Of a DNA stretch of 64,000 nucleotides, positions 56,913 through 64,000 are shown piece after piece. The notes under the pieces are model-generated. The model was not told the DNA's origin. It was given only the letters and a program-made list of their open reading frames with translations, and made no database searches. Source of the DNA: Herminiimonas sp. KBW02. Its GTDB lineage: Bacteria; Pseudomonadota; Gammaproteobacteria; Burkholderiales; Burkholderiaceae_D. The stretch is taken from assembly GCF_003852535.1 (NCBI RefSeq), contig NZ_QAJP01000004.1, positions 606,719 through 670,718 of the forward strand, written 5' to 3'. The position numbers and the translations under genes are program-made. The number at the start of each line of letters is the position of its first letter. Position 1 is the stretch's first letter.

Positions 56913-57710
56913 ATGTCCAGAATTCAGTCCACCCTGGCCGCGTTGGCGGCAAAGAATAAAAAAGGTCTCATTCCTTTCATTACCGCTGGTGATCCGGCGC
57001 CTGAGCTGACAGTGCCGCTGATGCATGCGCTGGTCGCAGGCGGTGCCGATATTTTGGAATTGGGTGTACCTTTTTCGGATCCGATGGCAGAAGGCCCGGT
57101 CATTCAACGCGCCTGCGAACGCGCACTGGTGTTCGGCGTCAGCATGCATGACGTGCTGGGTTTCGTCAGTGAGTTCCGCAAGACCAATAGCACCACACCG
57201 GTGGTACTGATGGGGTATGCCAATCCTATCGAACGCATGGGGCAAACCAATTTCGTGCTGGCGGCCAAGGCGGCTGGAGTCGATGGCACCATCGTGGTGG
57301 ATTACCCGCCGGAAGAGTGCGAAGAGTTTGCCGAAACTTTGAAGGCGAACGATATGGACCCTATCTTCCTGTTGTCGCCCACCTCGACCGAAGAACGTAT
57401 CCAGCAAGTAGCTAAATTCGGTAGCGGCTTCAGCTACTACGTCTCGCTCAAGGGCGTCACGGGTGCGGCCAATATTGATACCAAAGAAGTGGCAGAACGC
57501 ATCGCTGCGATCCGCAAATACGTGAAATTGCCTATCGGTGTCGGTTTTGGTATTCGCGACGCGGCAACGGCCAAAGCAGTTGCGGCAGTATCCGATGCCG
57601 TTGTGATCGGCAGCCGGATCATCCAGGAGCTGGAAAACAGCCCGCGCGAACAAGCTGTTGAAAGAGTGCAAACGTTTATTGCCGGTATACGCAAGGCTTT
57701 GGACGAATAA
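56913..57710 (+). CDS. trpA: Tryptophan synthase alpha chain
   Basis: A 265-residue TIM barrel cleaving indole-glycerol phosphate and passing indole to TrpB. The catalytic Glu and Asp are both in [35 protein letters not shown] begins the enzyme, and [16 protein letters not shown] and [15 protein letters not shown] bind phosphate. Full length. Last trp gene of the run; the accD gene follows after about 107 bases containing an inverted repeat and a possible promoter. Confidence 0.97.
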   Translation: MSRIQSTLAALAAKNKKGLIPFITAGDPAPELTVPLMHALVAGGADILELGVPFSDPMAEGPVIQRACERALVFGVSMHDVLGFVSEFRKTNSTTPVVLMGYANPIERMGQTNFVLAAKAAGVDGTIVVDYPPEECEEFAETLKANDMDPIFLLSPTSTEERIQQVAKFGSGFSYYVSLKGVTGAANIDTKEVAERIAAIRKYVKLPIGVGFGIRDAATAKAVAAVSDAVVIGSRIIQELENSPREQAVERVQTFIAGIRKALDE

Positions 57711-57721
57711 GATGAAAATGT

Positions 57722-57787
57722 CGTGTTAGACAAGTAAAATACTGTCCGACACGTAATTGTGGCGAATTGCCGTGCAAACGGTACAAT
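57722..57787 (+). promoter_or_regulatory. trpA-accD spacer: inverted repeat and candidate promoter
   Basis: CGTGT-GAC (57722-57731) pairs with GTC-ACACG (57744-57753) with two central mismatched pairs. Downstream, TTGTGG (57757-57762) and TACAAT (57782-57787) are 19 bases apart, a long but possible sigma-70 promoter for accD. Confidence 0.35.
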
Positions 57788-57817
57788 TCGGCCAGTACAA
57801 AATTGAAAGAGGTCACG

Positions 57818-58690
57818 ATGAGTTGGCTAGAAAAGTTACTTCCCCCACGTATCCAGCGTTCCGATGCGGCGCAACGCAAGTCCATCCCGGAAGGTTTGTG
57901 GGTTAAATGCCCATCCTGTGAAGCAGTCCTGTATCGCACGGATCTGGAATCGAATATCCACGTTTGCCCGAAATGCGACCACCACATGCGCATCCGTGCC
58001 CGTGACCGTCTCGATGCCTTGCTCGACGCCGGCGGCCGCTACGACATCGGCCAAGAAGTCCTGCCAGTCGATACGCTCAAGTTCAAAGACAGCAAAAAAT
58101 ACCCGGATCGCCTGAAATCGGCGCTGGAAGCAACCGGTGAGACCGATGCTCTGGTTGTCCTGGGTGGCTCCATCATGAGCCTGCCAGTGGTCGTAGCCTG
58201 CTTTGAATTTGAGTTCATGGGAGGTTCCATGGGTTCCGTGGTCGGCGAACGCTTTGCGCGTGGCGCCCAAACTGCGCTGGAGCAAAAAGTACCGTTTATT
58301 TGCATCACCGCTACCGGCGGTGCGCGTATGCAAGAAGGTTTGTTGTCATTGATGCAAATGGCTAAAACAACTTCCATGCTGACCAAGTTGGCAGAAAAGA
58401 AATTGCCGTTTATTTCGGTGTTGACTGATCCGACCATGGGTGGTGTTTCCGCTTCCTTCGCGTTCATGGGCGACGTCGTGATTGCCGAACCTAAGGCGTT
58501 GATCGGTTTTGCCGGTCCGCGCGTGATTGAAAACACCGTTCGTGAAAAGCTGCCGGAAGGCTTCCAGCGTGCTGAATTCCTGGTGCAAAAAGGTGCGGTG
58601 GACATGATTGTTGACCGTCGTAAAATGCGCGAAGAAATTGCCCGTATCCTGGCCTTGTTGCAAAATCAGGCGGCTGAAGTCCTGGCCTGA
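57818..58690 (+). CDS. accD: Acetyl-CoA carboxylase carboxyltransferase subunit beta
   Basis: A 290-residue subunit making malonyl-CoA with AccA, the start of fatty acid synthesis. The N-terminal zinc ribbon has two CxxC pairs (CPSC and CPKC, about residues 27-49), followed by the crotonase-like core with [36 protein letters not shown] and [24 protein letters not shown] 57818 follows AGAGG; the open frame before it lacks homology. A strong terminator follows. Confidence 0.96.
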   Translation: MSWLEKLLPPRIQRSDAAQRKSIPEGLWVKCPSCEAVLYRTDLESNIHVCPKCDHHMRIRARDRLDALLDAGGRYDIGQEVLPVDTLKFKDSKKYPDRLKSALEATGETDALVVLGGSIMSLPVVVACFEFEFMGGSMGSVVGERFARGAQTALEQKVPFICITATGGARMQEGLLSLMQMAKTTSMLTKLAEKKLPFISVLTDPTMGGVSASFAFMGDVVIAEPKALIGFAGPRVIENTVREKLPEGFQRAEFLVQKGAVDMIVDRRKMREEIARILALLQNQAAEVLA

Positions 58691-58705
58691 TCTCCCGGCT
58701 TGGTC

Positions 58706-58739
58706 AAAAAAGCCCGAACCTCATGTGTTCGGGCTTTTT
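58706..58739. terminator. Terminator after accD
   Basis: AAAAAGCCCGAAC pairs with GTTCGGGCTTTTT around a seven-base loop, giving A-run and T-run flanks usable on both strands. Confidence 0.93.
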
Positions 58740-58786
58740 ATTTGCGTTTTCGCCTTTACATACTGTTCTCTACCTGACGAGTTTGC

Positions 58787-60085
58787 ATGGAAAATCCCAC
58801 GACCCTGGCTGACTGGCTAAGCCGCCTGGAAGCGATGCATCCGAAAGCCATCGATATGGGGCTGGATCGCGTGCGCCAGGTCAAGCAGGCGATGAATGTG
58901 CAGTTCGCGTGCCCGGTGATTATCGTCGGCGGCACCAACGGCAAGGGCTCCACCTGTGCAATGCTGGAAGCGATACTCCTGCGTGCCGGTTATCGCGTCG
59001 GTTTATACACCTCACCACACTTGCTGCACTTCAACGAGCGCATGCGTCTTAACGGCGTCTCCTGTAGCGATCAGGAGTTGATCGCCGCCTTTGACAAGCT
59101 GGAAGCCGTACGCGGTGATGTTTCTCTCTCATATTTCGAATTCACTACACTGGCAGCGATCCAATTGTTTGCAGATGCCAAGCTGGATGCTGTGATCTTT
59201 GAAGTCGGTCTCGGTGGCCGACTGGATGCAGTCAATGTGCTGGATGCTGATGTCTCTATCGTGACCAGTGTGGATATCGATCACACCGAATACCTGGGTG
59301 ATACCCGCGAAAAAATCGGCTTTGAAAAGGCCGGGATTTTCCGTGCCGGCAAAACCGCAATTTGCGGTGATCCGGTACCGCCTGCCTCGCTGGTCGAACA
59401 TGCCGAGAAAATAGGCGCTGACCTCTGGCTGTTCAACCGTGATTTCAACTATTCCGGCGACAAGCAACAATGGAATTTCAGCGGTCGTGGTCGTCGCCGC
59501 AATTCCCTCGGTTATCCTGCCTTGCGCGGCGCCAATCAGCTATTGAACGCCTCATCCGTACTGGCGGCGCTGGAAGCGTTGCGCTTGCGTCTGCCGGTAG
59601 GCGCGCAGGAAGTACGTACCGGCCTGGCTGTCGTCGATTTGCCGGGCCGTTTTCAGGTGTTACCAGGGCAACCGACGGTTATCCTGGATGTGGCGCATAA
59701 CCCGCATGCGGCCGCTACTTTGGCGCAGAATCTCGACAATATGAACTTCTCGCCCTACACCTACGCGGTATTCGGTGCGATGCAGGACAAGGACATAGAC
59801 GGCGTCATCGCTCACCTGAAAGGCCGCGTTGACCACTGGTGTGTGACCGATTTGCCGCTGCCGCGTGCCGCCAGTGCCGCCGAGATTAAAGACAGGCTGG
59901 TGCATGCTTATGGCGAAATGCCGCCGGCCAGTGATACCGAACGCAGCATCCTTACCTTTGCCTCACCTGCAGAAGCTTTTGCAAATGCACTCAGCCGAGC
60001 GGGGGAGAATGATAGAATTGCGGTTTTCGGATCGTTCCTGACTGTTGCTGGCGTCATGGAATTCCGTAATTCCGAACATCACTGA
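58787..60085 (+). CDS. folC: Bifunctional folylpolyglutamate / dihydrofolate synthase
   Basis: A 432-residue Mur-ligase-fold enzyme adding glutamate to dihydropteroate and to folates. P-loop is VGGTNGKGSTCAMLEAIL near residue 47; YTSPHLLHFNERMRLNG, SYFEFTTLAAIQLF and VGLGGRLDAVN form the folate and metal sites; the C-terminal domain has ILDVAHNPHAA and FGAMQDKDID. Full length. It begins 48 bases after the accD terminator and is followed by the SPOR-domain gene, the folC-SPOR(DedD-like)-cvpA-purF order of many Proteobacteria. Confidence 0.95.
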   Translation: MENPTTLADWLSRLEAMHPKAIDMGLDRVRQVKQAMNVQFACPVIIVGGTNGKGSTCAMLEAILLRAGYRVGLYTSPHLLHFNERMRLNGVSCSDQELIAAFDKLEAVRGDVSLSYFEFTTLAAIQLFADAKLDAVIFEVGLGGRLDAVNVLDADVSIVTSVDIDHTEYLGDTREKIGFEKAGIFRAGKTAICGDPVPPASLVEHAEKIGADLWLFNRDFNYSGDKQQWNFSGRGRRRNSLGYPALRGANQLLNASSVLAALEALRLRLPVGAQEVRTGLAVVDLPGRFQVLPGQPTVILDVAHNPHAAATLAQNLDNMNFSPYTYAVFGAMQDKDIDGVIAHLKGRVDHWCVTDLPLPRAASAAEIKDRLVHAYGEMPPASDTERSILTFASPAEAFANALSRAGENDRIAVFGSFLTVAGVMEFRNSEHH

Positions 60086-60105
60086 CGAATTTCACATTAC
60101 ATCGT

Positions 60106-60972
60106 ATGGGCTTGTTCTCGTTTCTTCGTAAAAATCAGCAGGATTCATCGGTCGGCAAGAGCGATTTTTATTCGCAGGCTGATGAAGAAAAACCGGCTCG
60201 CGGCAAGCGCAAGCAGGGCAACAGACGCGAGGAACCGGTTGATCCGGTCTTGCCAGAAAAGAAACGTGCGCGCCGCCGTCTGGTAGGCGCGATTGCGCTG
60301 GTTCTGGCCGCCATTATTGGTTTGCCGATGATACTGGACTCTGAACCGAGACAGCTGCCAGACGACATCGATATCCAGATTCCATCCAAAGACTCACCTG
60401 CACCGGCGGCACAAGCCAAAGCCGGGCTGGTAGCGAAAGCAGATAGCTCCACAGCTGCAAACAATTCGCTGAGCGCAGAAGAAGAGATCGTCGAGCCGGA
60501 ATCTGCGGCTCCGGCAATCGCCGCGCCTAAGGACAGTCCTAAAGAAACACCCAAAGAAACGGTAAAAGTTGAGCCTAAGCCTGCAGAAGCAGAGAAAAAG
60601 CCACAGGTAGCGACTGCCAAGCCGGAAGCTGCAGAACCAAAAGCAACACCGCATGCTCCAAGTGTTAGCAAAGCGGACGAGGCTGCACGGGCACGCGCGA
60701 TCCTGGAAGGCAAGCCAGCTCCTGCCGCCGCTGCGCATGCATCCGGTAAGGTCGTGCTGCAAGTCGCCGCACTGGCATCGCAGGATAAGGTCAATGAGTT
60801 GCAGAAAAAGCTGCATGCAGCAGGTTTGAAGTCATATACGCAAAAAGTGGCAACGGAATCGGGTGAGCGTATCCGCGTCCGGATAGGCCCGTTTGCGAAT
60901 GAGGCGGAAGCAGAGAAAGCACGAGCAAAACTGACTAAAATCGGTTTGACAGCCAAGTCCTTCCCGGCCTGA
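60106..60972 (+). CDS. SPOR-domain membrane protein (DedD-like)
   Basis: A 288-residue bitopic inner-membrane protein. Basic cytoplasmic N-terminus (about 1-62), one transmembrane helix (LVGAIALVLAAIIGLPMIL, about 64-82), a long Ala/Pro/Lys/Glu-rich periplasmic linker, and a C-terminal SPOR domain (about 213-288: VVLQVAALASQDKVNELQKKL, VRIGPFANEAEAEKARAKL). SPOR domains bind denuded glycan at the division septum, so a role in cell division like that of DedD is expected. Twenty bases after folC. Confidence 0.9.
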   Translation: MGLFSFLRKNQQDSSVGKSDFYSQADEEKPARGKRKQGNRREEPVDPVLPEKKRARRRLVGAIALVLAAIIGLPMILDSEPRQLPDDIDIQIPSKDSPAPAAQAKAGLVAKADSSTAANNSLSAEEEIVEPESAAPAIAAPKDSPKETPKETVKVEPKPAEAEKKPQVATAKPEAAEPKATPHAPSVSKADEAARARAILEGKPAPAAAAHASGKVVLQVAALASQDKVNELQKKLHAAGLKSYTQKVATESGERIRVRIGPFANEAEAEKARAKLTKIGLTAKSFPA

Positions 60973-61002
60973 TGTGTCGCAAGGCAGTGAAGCAGAGCGA
61001 CT

Positions 61003-61491
61003 GTGACGATTTTTGATTACCTGGTTTTATTCGTACTGATTTGCTCAGTTGTGATCAGTACCTTGCGTGGACTGGTGAAGGAAATCCTGTCCCTGCTGAG
61101 CTGGATAGTGGCATTTTTCGTTGCCAATGCCTATGGTGAAACATTGGCGCAGTGGCTGCCGGAAATGGTGCCGGGTAAGACGGCACGTCTGATTGTGGCT
61201 TTTATCGTATTGTTCATCGGTGTGCGCATCCTGATGGGCTTGCTCACGATGGCGCTGGACGCGGTGATCAAGGCTTCAGGCCTGACGCTGGCGGACCGGG
61301 GGCTGGGTGGTTTGTTTGGTTTGGCGCGTGGTTTGCTGATTGTGCTGGCGGCGGTGTTGTTGTGCGGCATGACGGCGATTCCACAGCAACCGTTCTGGAA
61401 GGATGCACTGTTTAGTCCGCTGGCAGAAACTGCAGCACATACGGTCAAACCCTTCCTGCCGGGCGAGTTTGCGCAGCACATAGAATTCTGA
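61003..61491 (+). CDS. cvpA: CvpA-family membrane protein
   Basis: A 162-residue protein with four hydrophobic segments (about 5-22, 28-46, 62-85 and 103-122) and the family features FDYLVLFVLICSVVISTLRGLVKEILSLLSW and GGLFGLARGLLIVL. E. coli CvpA is needed for colicin V production and envelope integrity; its biochemical activity is unknown. Translation starts at GTG 61003; no ATG is available near the conserved start. It precedes purF, a pairing kept across Proteobacteria. Confidence 0.92.
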   Translation: MTIFDYLVLFVLICSVVISTLRGLVKEILSLLSWIVAFFVANAYGETLAQWLPEMVPGKTARLIVAFIVLFIGVRILMGLLTMALDAVIKASGLTLADRGLGGLFGLARGLLIVLAAVLLCGMTAIPQQPFWKDALFSPLAETAAHTVKPFLPGEFAQHIEF

Positions 61492-61547
61492 TTCACCATA
61501 ATATAAATAATTCTTAGTTTTAATTTGCTTTAGTTGAGGAGTCCACC

Positions 61548-63065
61548 ATGTGTGGCATTGTTGGCGTTGTTTCTCACACCCCTGTCAATCAATTGATATA
61601 TGACGCGTTGCTGCTGCTGCAGCACCGTGGTCAGGATGCTGCCGGTATCGCTACCGATAACGGCAATACATTCAGCATGCACAAAGCGAACGGCCTGGTA
61701 CGGGATGTCTTCCGTACCCGCAATATGCGTTCGCTGTTCGGTAATTCGGGTGTCGGCCAGGTCCGTTACCCGACTGCCGGTTCTTCCAGTGCGGAAGAAG
61801 CGCAACCGTTCTACGTTAATGCGCCGTTCGGCATCATCATGGCGCACAACGGTAACCTGACGAACTGGGAACAGCTCAAAATCGAGATGTTCAAAAACGA
61901 CAGGCGTCACATCAACACGACCTCCGACTCGGAAGTCCTGTTGAATGTACTGGCACATGAAATCCAGCAAGCGACCACTGGTTACTCGCTCGATCCGGCC
62001 GCCATTTTCAAAGCGGTTGCCATGGTGCACAAACGTGTACGTGGTTCGTATGCAGTCACCGCGCAAATCGCTGGTTACGGCTTGCTGGCTTTCCGCGATC
62101 CGTTCGGCATTCGCCCGCTGTGCATCGGTTTCAATGAAACTGATCACGGTACCGAGTACCTGGTAGCCAGCGAGTCGGTGGCGCTTGAAGGTCTGGGCTT
62201 CCGTTTCTTGCGCGATGTGTTGCCAGGCGAAGCGATTTTTATCGACCTCGACGGCAAACTGTATAACCAGCAATGTGCTGAAAACCCAACGCTCAATCCA
62301 TGTGCGTTTGAGTTCGTTTATTTCGCACGCCCTGATTCCATCATTGATGGTGCTTCGGTCTATGCGACGCGCCTGAAAATGGGTGAGTATCTGGCAGAGA
62401 AGATCAAAAAAGAAGTTCCGCTTGGCGATATCGATGTCGTCATGCCTATCCCTGATTCGTCGCGTCCGGCTGCGATGGAACTGGCGCAAAAGCTGAATAT
62501 TGAATACCGCGAAGGCTTTATCAAAAACCGTTACATCGGTCGTACCTTCCTGATGCCGGGACAGGCGATTCGTAGCAAGTCGGTGCGCCAGAAACTGAAT
62601 GCAATCGGTTCCGAATTCAAAGGCAAAAATGTATTGCTGGTCGATGACTCCATCGTCCGTGGTACGACCAGCCGTGAAATCGTCCAGATGGCACGTGAAG
62701 CCGGCGCGAAGAAAGTCATCTTCGCTTCGGCCGCGCCACCGGTGATGTATCCAAACGTATACGGTATCGATATGCCGACCCGTGCGGAATTGATCGCCTA
62801 TGGCCGTAGCACCGAAGAAGTGTGCCGTGAGATCACTGCAGATGCATTGATTTATCAGGATATCGAAGCCTTGAAACGTTCGATCTCTGATGTGAATCCT
62901 GCATTGAAGAGCCTGGAAGCATCGTGCTTTGACGGCATCTATGTGACCGGTGATATTTCACGCGACTATCTGGATCGTATTGAGTTCGCGCGTAACAATC
63001 CAAAACCGGAAGTGGACGATAGCGTTCGCTCGCAATTGAATTTGAATCTGGCACAGGTAGATTAA
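61548..63065 (+). CDS. purF: Amidophosphoribosyltransferase
   Basis: A 505-residue enzyme for the first committed purine step, transferring glutamine amide nitrogen to PRPP. The N-terminal Ntn-hydrolase domain starts MCGIVGVV, so Cys-2 is the nucleophile after Met removal, and contains LLQHRGQDAAGIAT and HNGNLTNW. The phosphoribosyltransferase domain has the PRPP loop VLLVDDSIVRGTTSREIV. GAGGAG precedes the ATG. A hairpin terminator begins 26 bases after the stop. Confidence 0.97.
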   Translation: MCGIVGVVSHTPVNQLIYDALLLLQHRGQDAAGIATDNGNTFSMHKANGLVRDVFRTRNMRSLFGNSGVGQVRYPTAGSSSAEEAQPFYVNAPFGIIMAHNGNLTNWEQLKIEMFKNDRRHINTTSDSEVLLNVLAHEIQQATTGYSLDPAAIFKAVAMVHKRVRGSYAVTAQIAGYGLLAFRDPFGIRPLCIGFNETDHGTEYLVASESVALEGLGFRFLRDVLPGEAIFIDLDGKLYNQQCAENPTLNPCAFEFVYFARPDSIIDGASVYATRLKMGEYLAEKIKKEVPLGDIDVVMPIPDSSRPAAMELAQKLNIEYREGFIKNRYIGRTFLMPGQAIRSKSVRQKLNAIGSEFKGKNVLLVDDSIVRGTTSREIVQMAREAGAKKVIFASAAPPVMYPNVYGIDMPTRAELIAYGRSTEEVCREITADALIYQDIEALKRSISDVNPALKSLEASCFDGIYVTGDISRDYLDRIEFARNNPKPEVDDSVRSQLNLNLAQVD

Positions 63066-63090
63066 TTCTATTTAAGCTACGTTACTGCTA

Positions 63091-63132
63091 TGCCTGATTT
63101 GCACACGCAAGTGTGCATTCAGGCATTTTTTT
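63091..63132 (+). terminator. Terminator after purF, adjoining metZ start
   Basis: TGCCTGA pairs with TCAGGCA and TGCACAC with GTGTGCA around a four-base loop, with one T-T mismatch between, then seven T residues. The T-run ends ten bases before the metZ ATG. Confidence 0.92.
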
Positions 63133-63142
63133 CTTGGCCATC

Positions 63143-64000
63143 ATGACAGACTCCAAAAAATACGGCTTTACCACCACTACCTTGCATAGCGATCGCCAAA
63201 AAGAGATCGAGCACGGTTCGCTGCACAAACCTATCCATACCTCGGTCACCTTCGGCTACAACGACGCACGTGAGCTGGCTACCGTATTCCAGGGCAAGAA
63301 GCCTGGTTATCGCTACGGACGTCAGGGCAATCCGACAGTGGCAGCGCTGGAAGACAAAGTGAACAAGATGGAAGAAGGTCTTTCCACGATTTGCTTTGCG
63401 ACCGGTATGGCTGCGATAGGCGCAGTGGTACAAGCCTTGTTGCGCGAAGGTGATCATGTGGTGTCGTCGGCTTACTTGTTCGGTAATACCAATAGCCTGT
63501 GGCAAACCGTAGGCGGGCAGGGCGTCAAAATCTCCATGGTGGATGCGACCGACGTCAAAAACGTGGAAGCAGCGATCCAGCCTAACACGCGTATCGTCTT
63601 TGTCGAAACTATCGCCAATCCGCGCACCCAGGTTGCTGATCTGGCGCGCATAGGCAAGCTGTGTGCAGAGCGCGGGATCCTGTATGTAGTCGATAACACC
63701 ATGACTTCGCCGTATCTGTTCCGTCCGAAAACGGTAGGTGCCAGCATCGTCATCAATGCGCTGACCAAATCAATAGGGGGCCATGGCAATGCGCTGGGTG
63801 GCAGCCTGACCGATACTGGTTTGTATGACTGGGCGCGCTTCCCGAATATCCTGGAAACTTATAAGCGTTATCCTGCTGCACAGTGGGGTATGGCACAAAT
63901 ACGTGCCAAGTCCTTACGCGATTTTGGTGGTTCGCTCGGGCCGGAAGCGGCGCATCATCTGGCCGTTGGCGCGGAAACCATGGCGCTGCGTCTGGATCGT
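63143..64000 (+). CDS. metZ: O-succinylhomoserine sulfhydrylase (MetZ), 3' end outside window
   Basis: The first 286 codons of a PLP-dependent Cys/Met-metabolism enzyme; no stop is reached. TTTLHSDRQKEIEHGSLHKPIHTS begins the family fold, followed by YRYGRQGNPTVAALEDKV, CFATGMAAI, the PLP-phosphate site, VDNTMTSPYLFRP, and the Schiff-base Lys in NALTKSIGGHGNALGG. The purF-metZ order is the Proteobacterial one, where MetZ makes homocysteine from O-succinylhomoserine and sulfide; O-acetylhomoserine use or cystathionine gamma-synthase activity cannot be excluded. The ATG has only a poor ribosome site and lies right after a terminator. Confidence 0.88.
   Translation, partial: MTDSKKYGFTTTTLHSDRQKEIEHGSLHKPIHTSVTFGYNDARELATVFQGKKPGYRYGRQGNPTVAALEDKVNKMEEGLSTICFATGMAAIGAVVQALLREGDHVVSSAYLFGNTNSLWQTVGGQGVKISMVDATDVKNVEAAIQPNTRIVFVETIANPRTQVADLARIGKLCAERGILYVVDNTMTSPYLFRPKTVGASIVINALTKSIGGHGNALGGSLTDTGLYDWARFPNILETYKRYPAAQWGMAQIRAKSLRDFGGSLGPEAAHHLAVGAETMALRLDR

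Overview
The window is a contiguous piece of a betaproteobacterial chromosome. The gene order (carA-carB-greA, yhbY facing rlmE-ftsH-folP-glmM, leuC-entericidin-leuD-leuB-asd-fimV-truA-trpF-trpB-trpA-accD-folC-SPOR-cvpA-purF-metZ) is the Burkholderiales arrangement. The moderate G+C codon use and protein character suggest Oxalobacteraceae, of the Herminiimonas/Janthinobacterium kind. That family assignment is an inference from synteny and sequence style, not from a search.

Region 1 (1-14787, all plus strand) is the distal part of a surface polysaccharide / O-antigen locus. It holds the tail of an NAD-dependent sugar epimerase, a DegT-type sugar aminotransferase, a GT2 and two GT4 glycosyltransferases, a three-enzyme set for a UDP-2-acetamido-2,6-dideoxy-L-hexose (L-QuiNAc or L-FucNAc type), a WbpV-like reductase, a monotopic (PglC-like) phosphoglycosyl transferase, WbpM, and rmlB-rmlA-rmlC-rmlD for dTDP-L-rhamnose. 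No flippase or polymerase is visible, so they should lie upstream of position 1. The locus ends at a strong bidirectional terminator.

Region 2 (14800-20160) carries single genes: an orphan iron-binding periplasmic protein with a likely Fur site, a patatin-like lipoprotein, an NlpC/P60 hydrolase, a response regulator with a degenerate GGDEF-like output domain, an unknown 116-residue protein and a GlcG/HbpS-like protein.

Region 3 (19920-31110) is a housekeeping block: carAB behind a good promoter and a structured leader, greA, a DUF4149 membrane protein, yhbY, rlmE, ftsH, folP and glmM. Region 4 (31140-34050) has tRNA-Pro(TGG) and tRNA-Arg(TCT) with promoters, several small unknown proteins, and a fumarylacetoacetate-hydrolase-family enzyme with a twin-arginine lipoprotein leader. 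Region 5 (34050-46120) has a palindrome-bearing intergenic stretch, a minus-strand wrbA-DUF2069-FAD dehydrogenase-DUF4124 operon, a BrkB/YihY membrane protein overlapping a DUF962 gene tail-to-tail, a CBS protein, an MFS-acyltransferase fusion, a receiver/DUF3369/GGDEF/EAL protein, aroC and an M48 lipoprotein peptidase.

Region 6 (46290-64000) is the leucine, aspartate-semialdehyde, tryptophan, acetyl-CoA carboxylase, folate and purine series, ending inside metZ.

No CRISPR array, insertion sequence, prophage or rRNA was found. I see no clearly undescribed multi-gene system. The most interesting candidates are the carAB leader, the Tat-lipoprotein FAH enzyme, the 34151-34192 palindrome, the polysaccharide cassettes, the entericidin gene inside the leu operon, and several terminator-like hairpins placed immediately upstream of same-strand genes.
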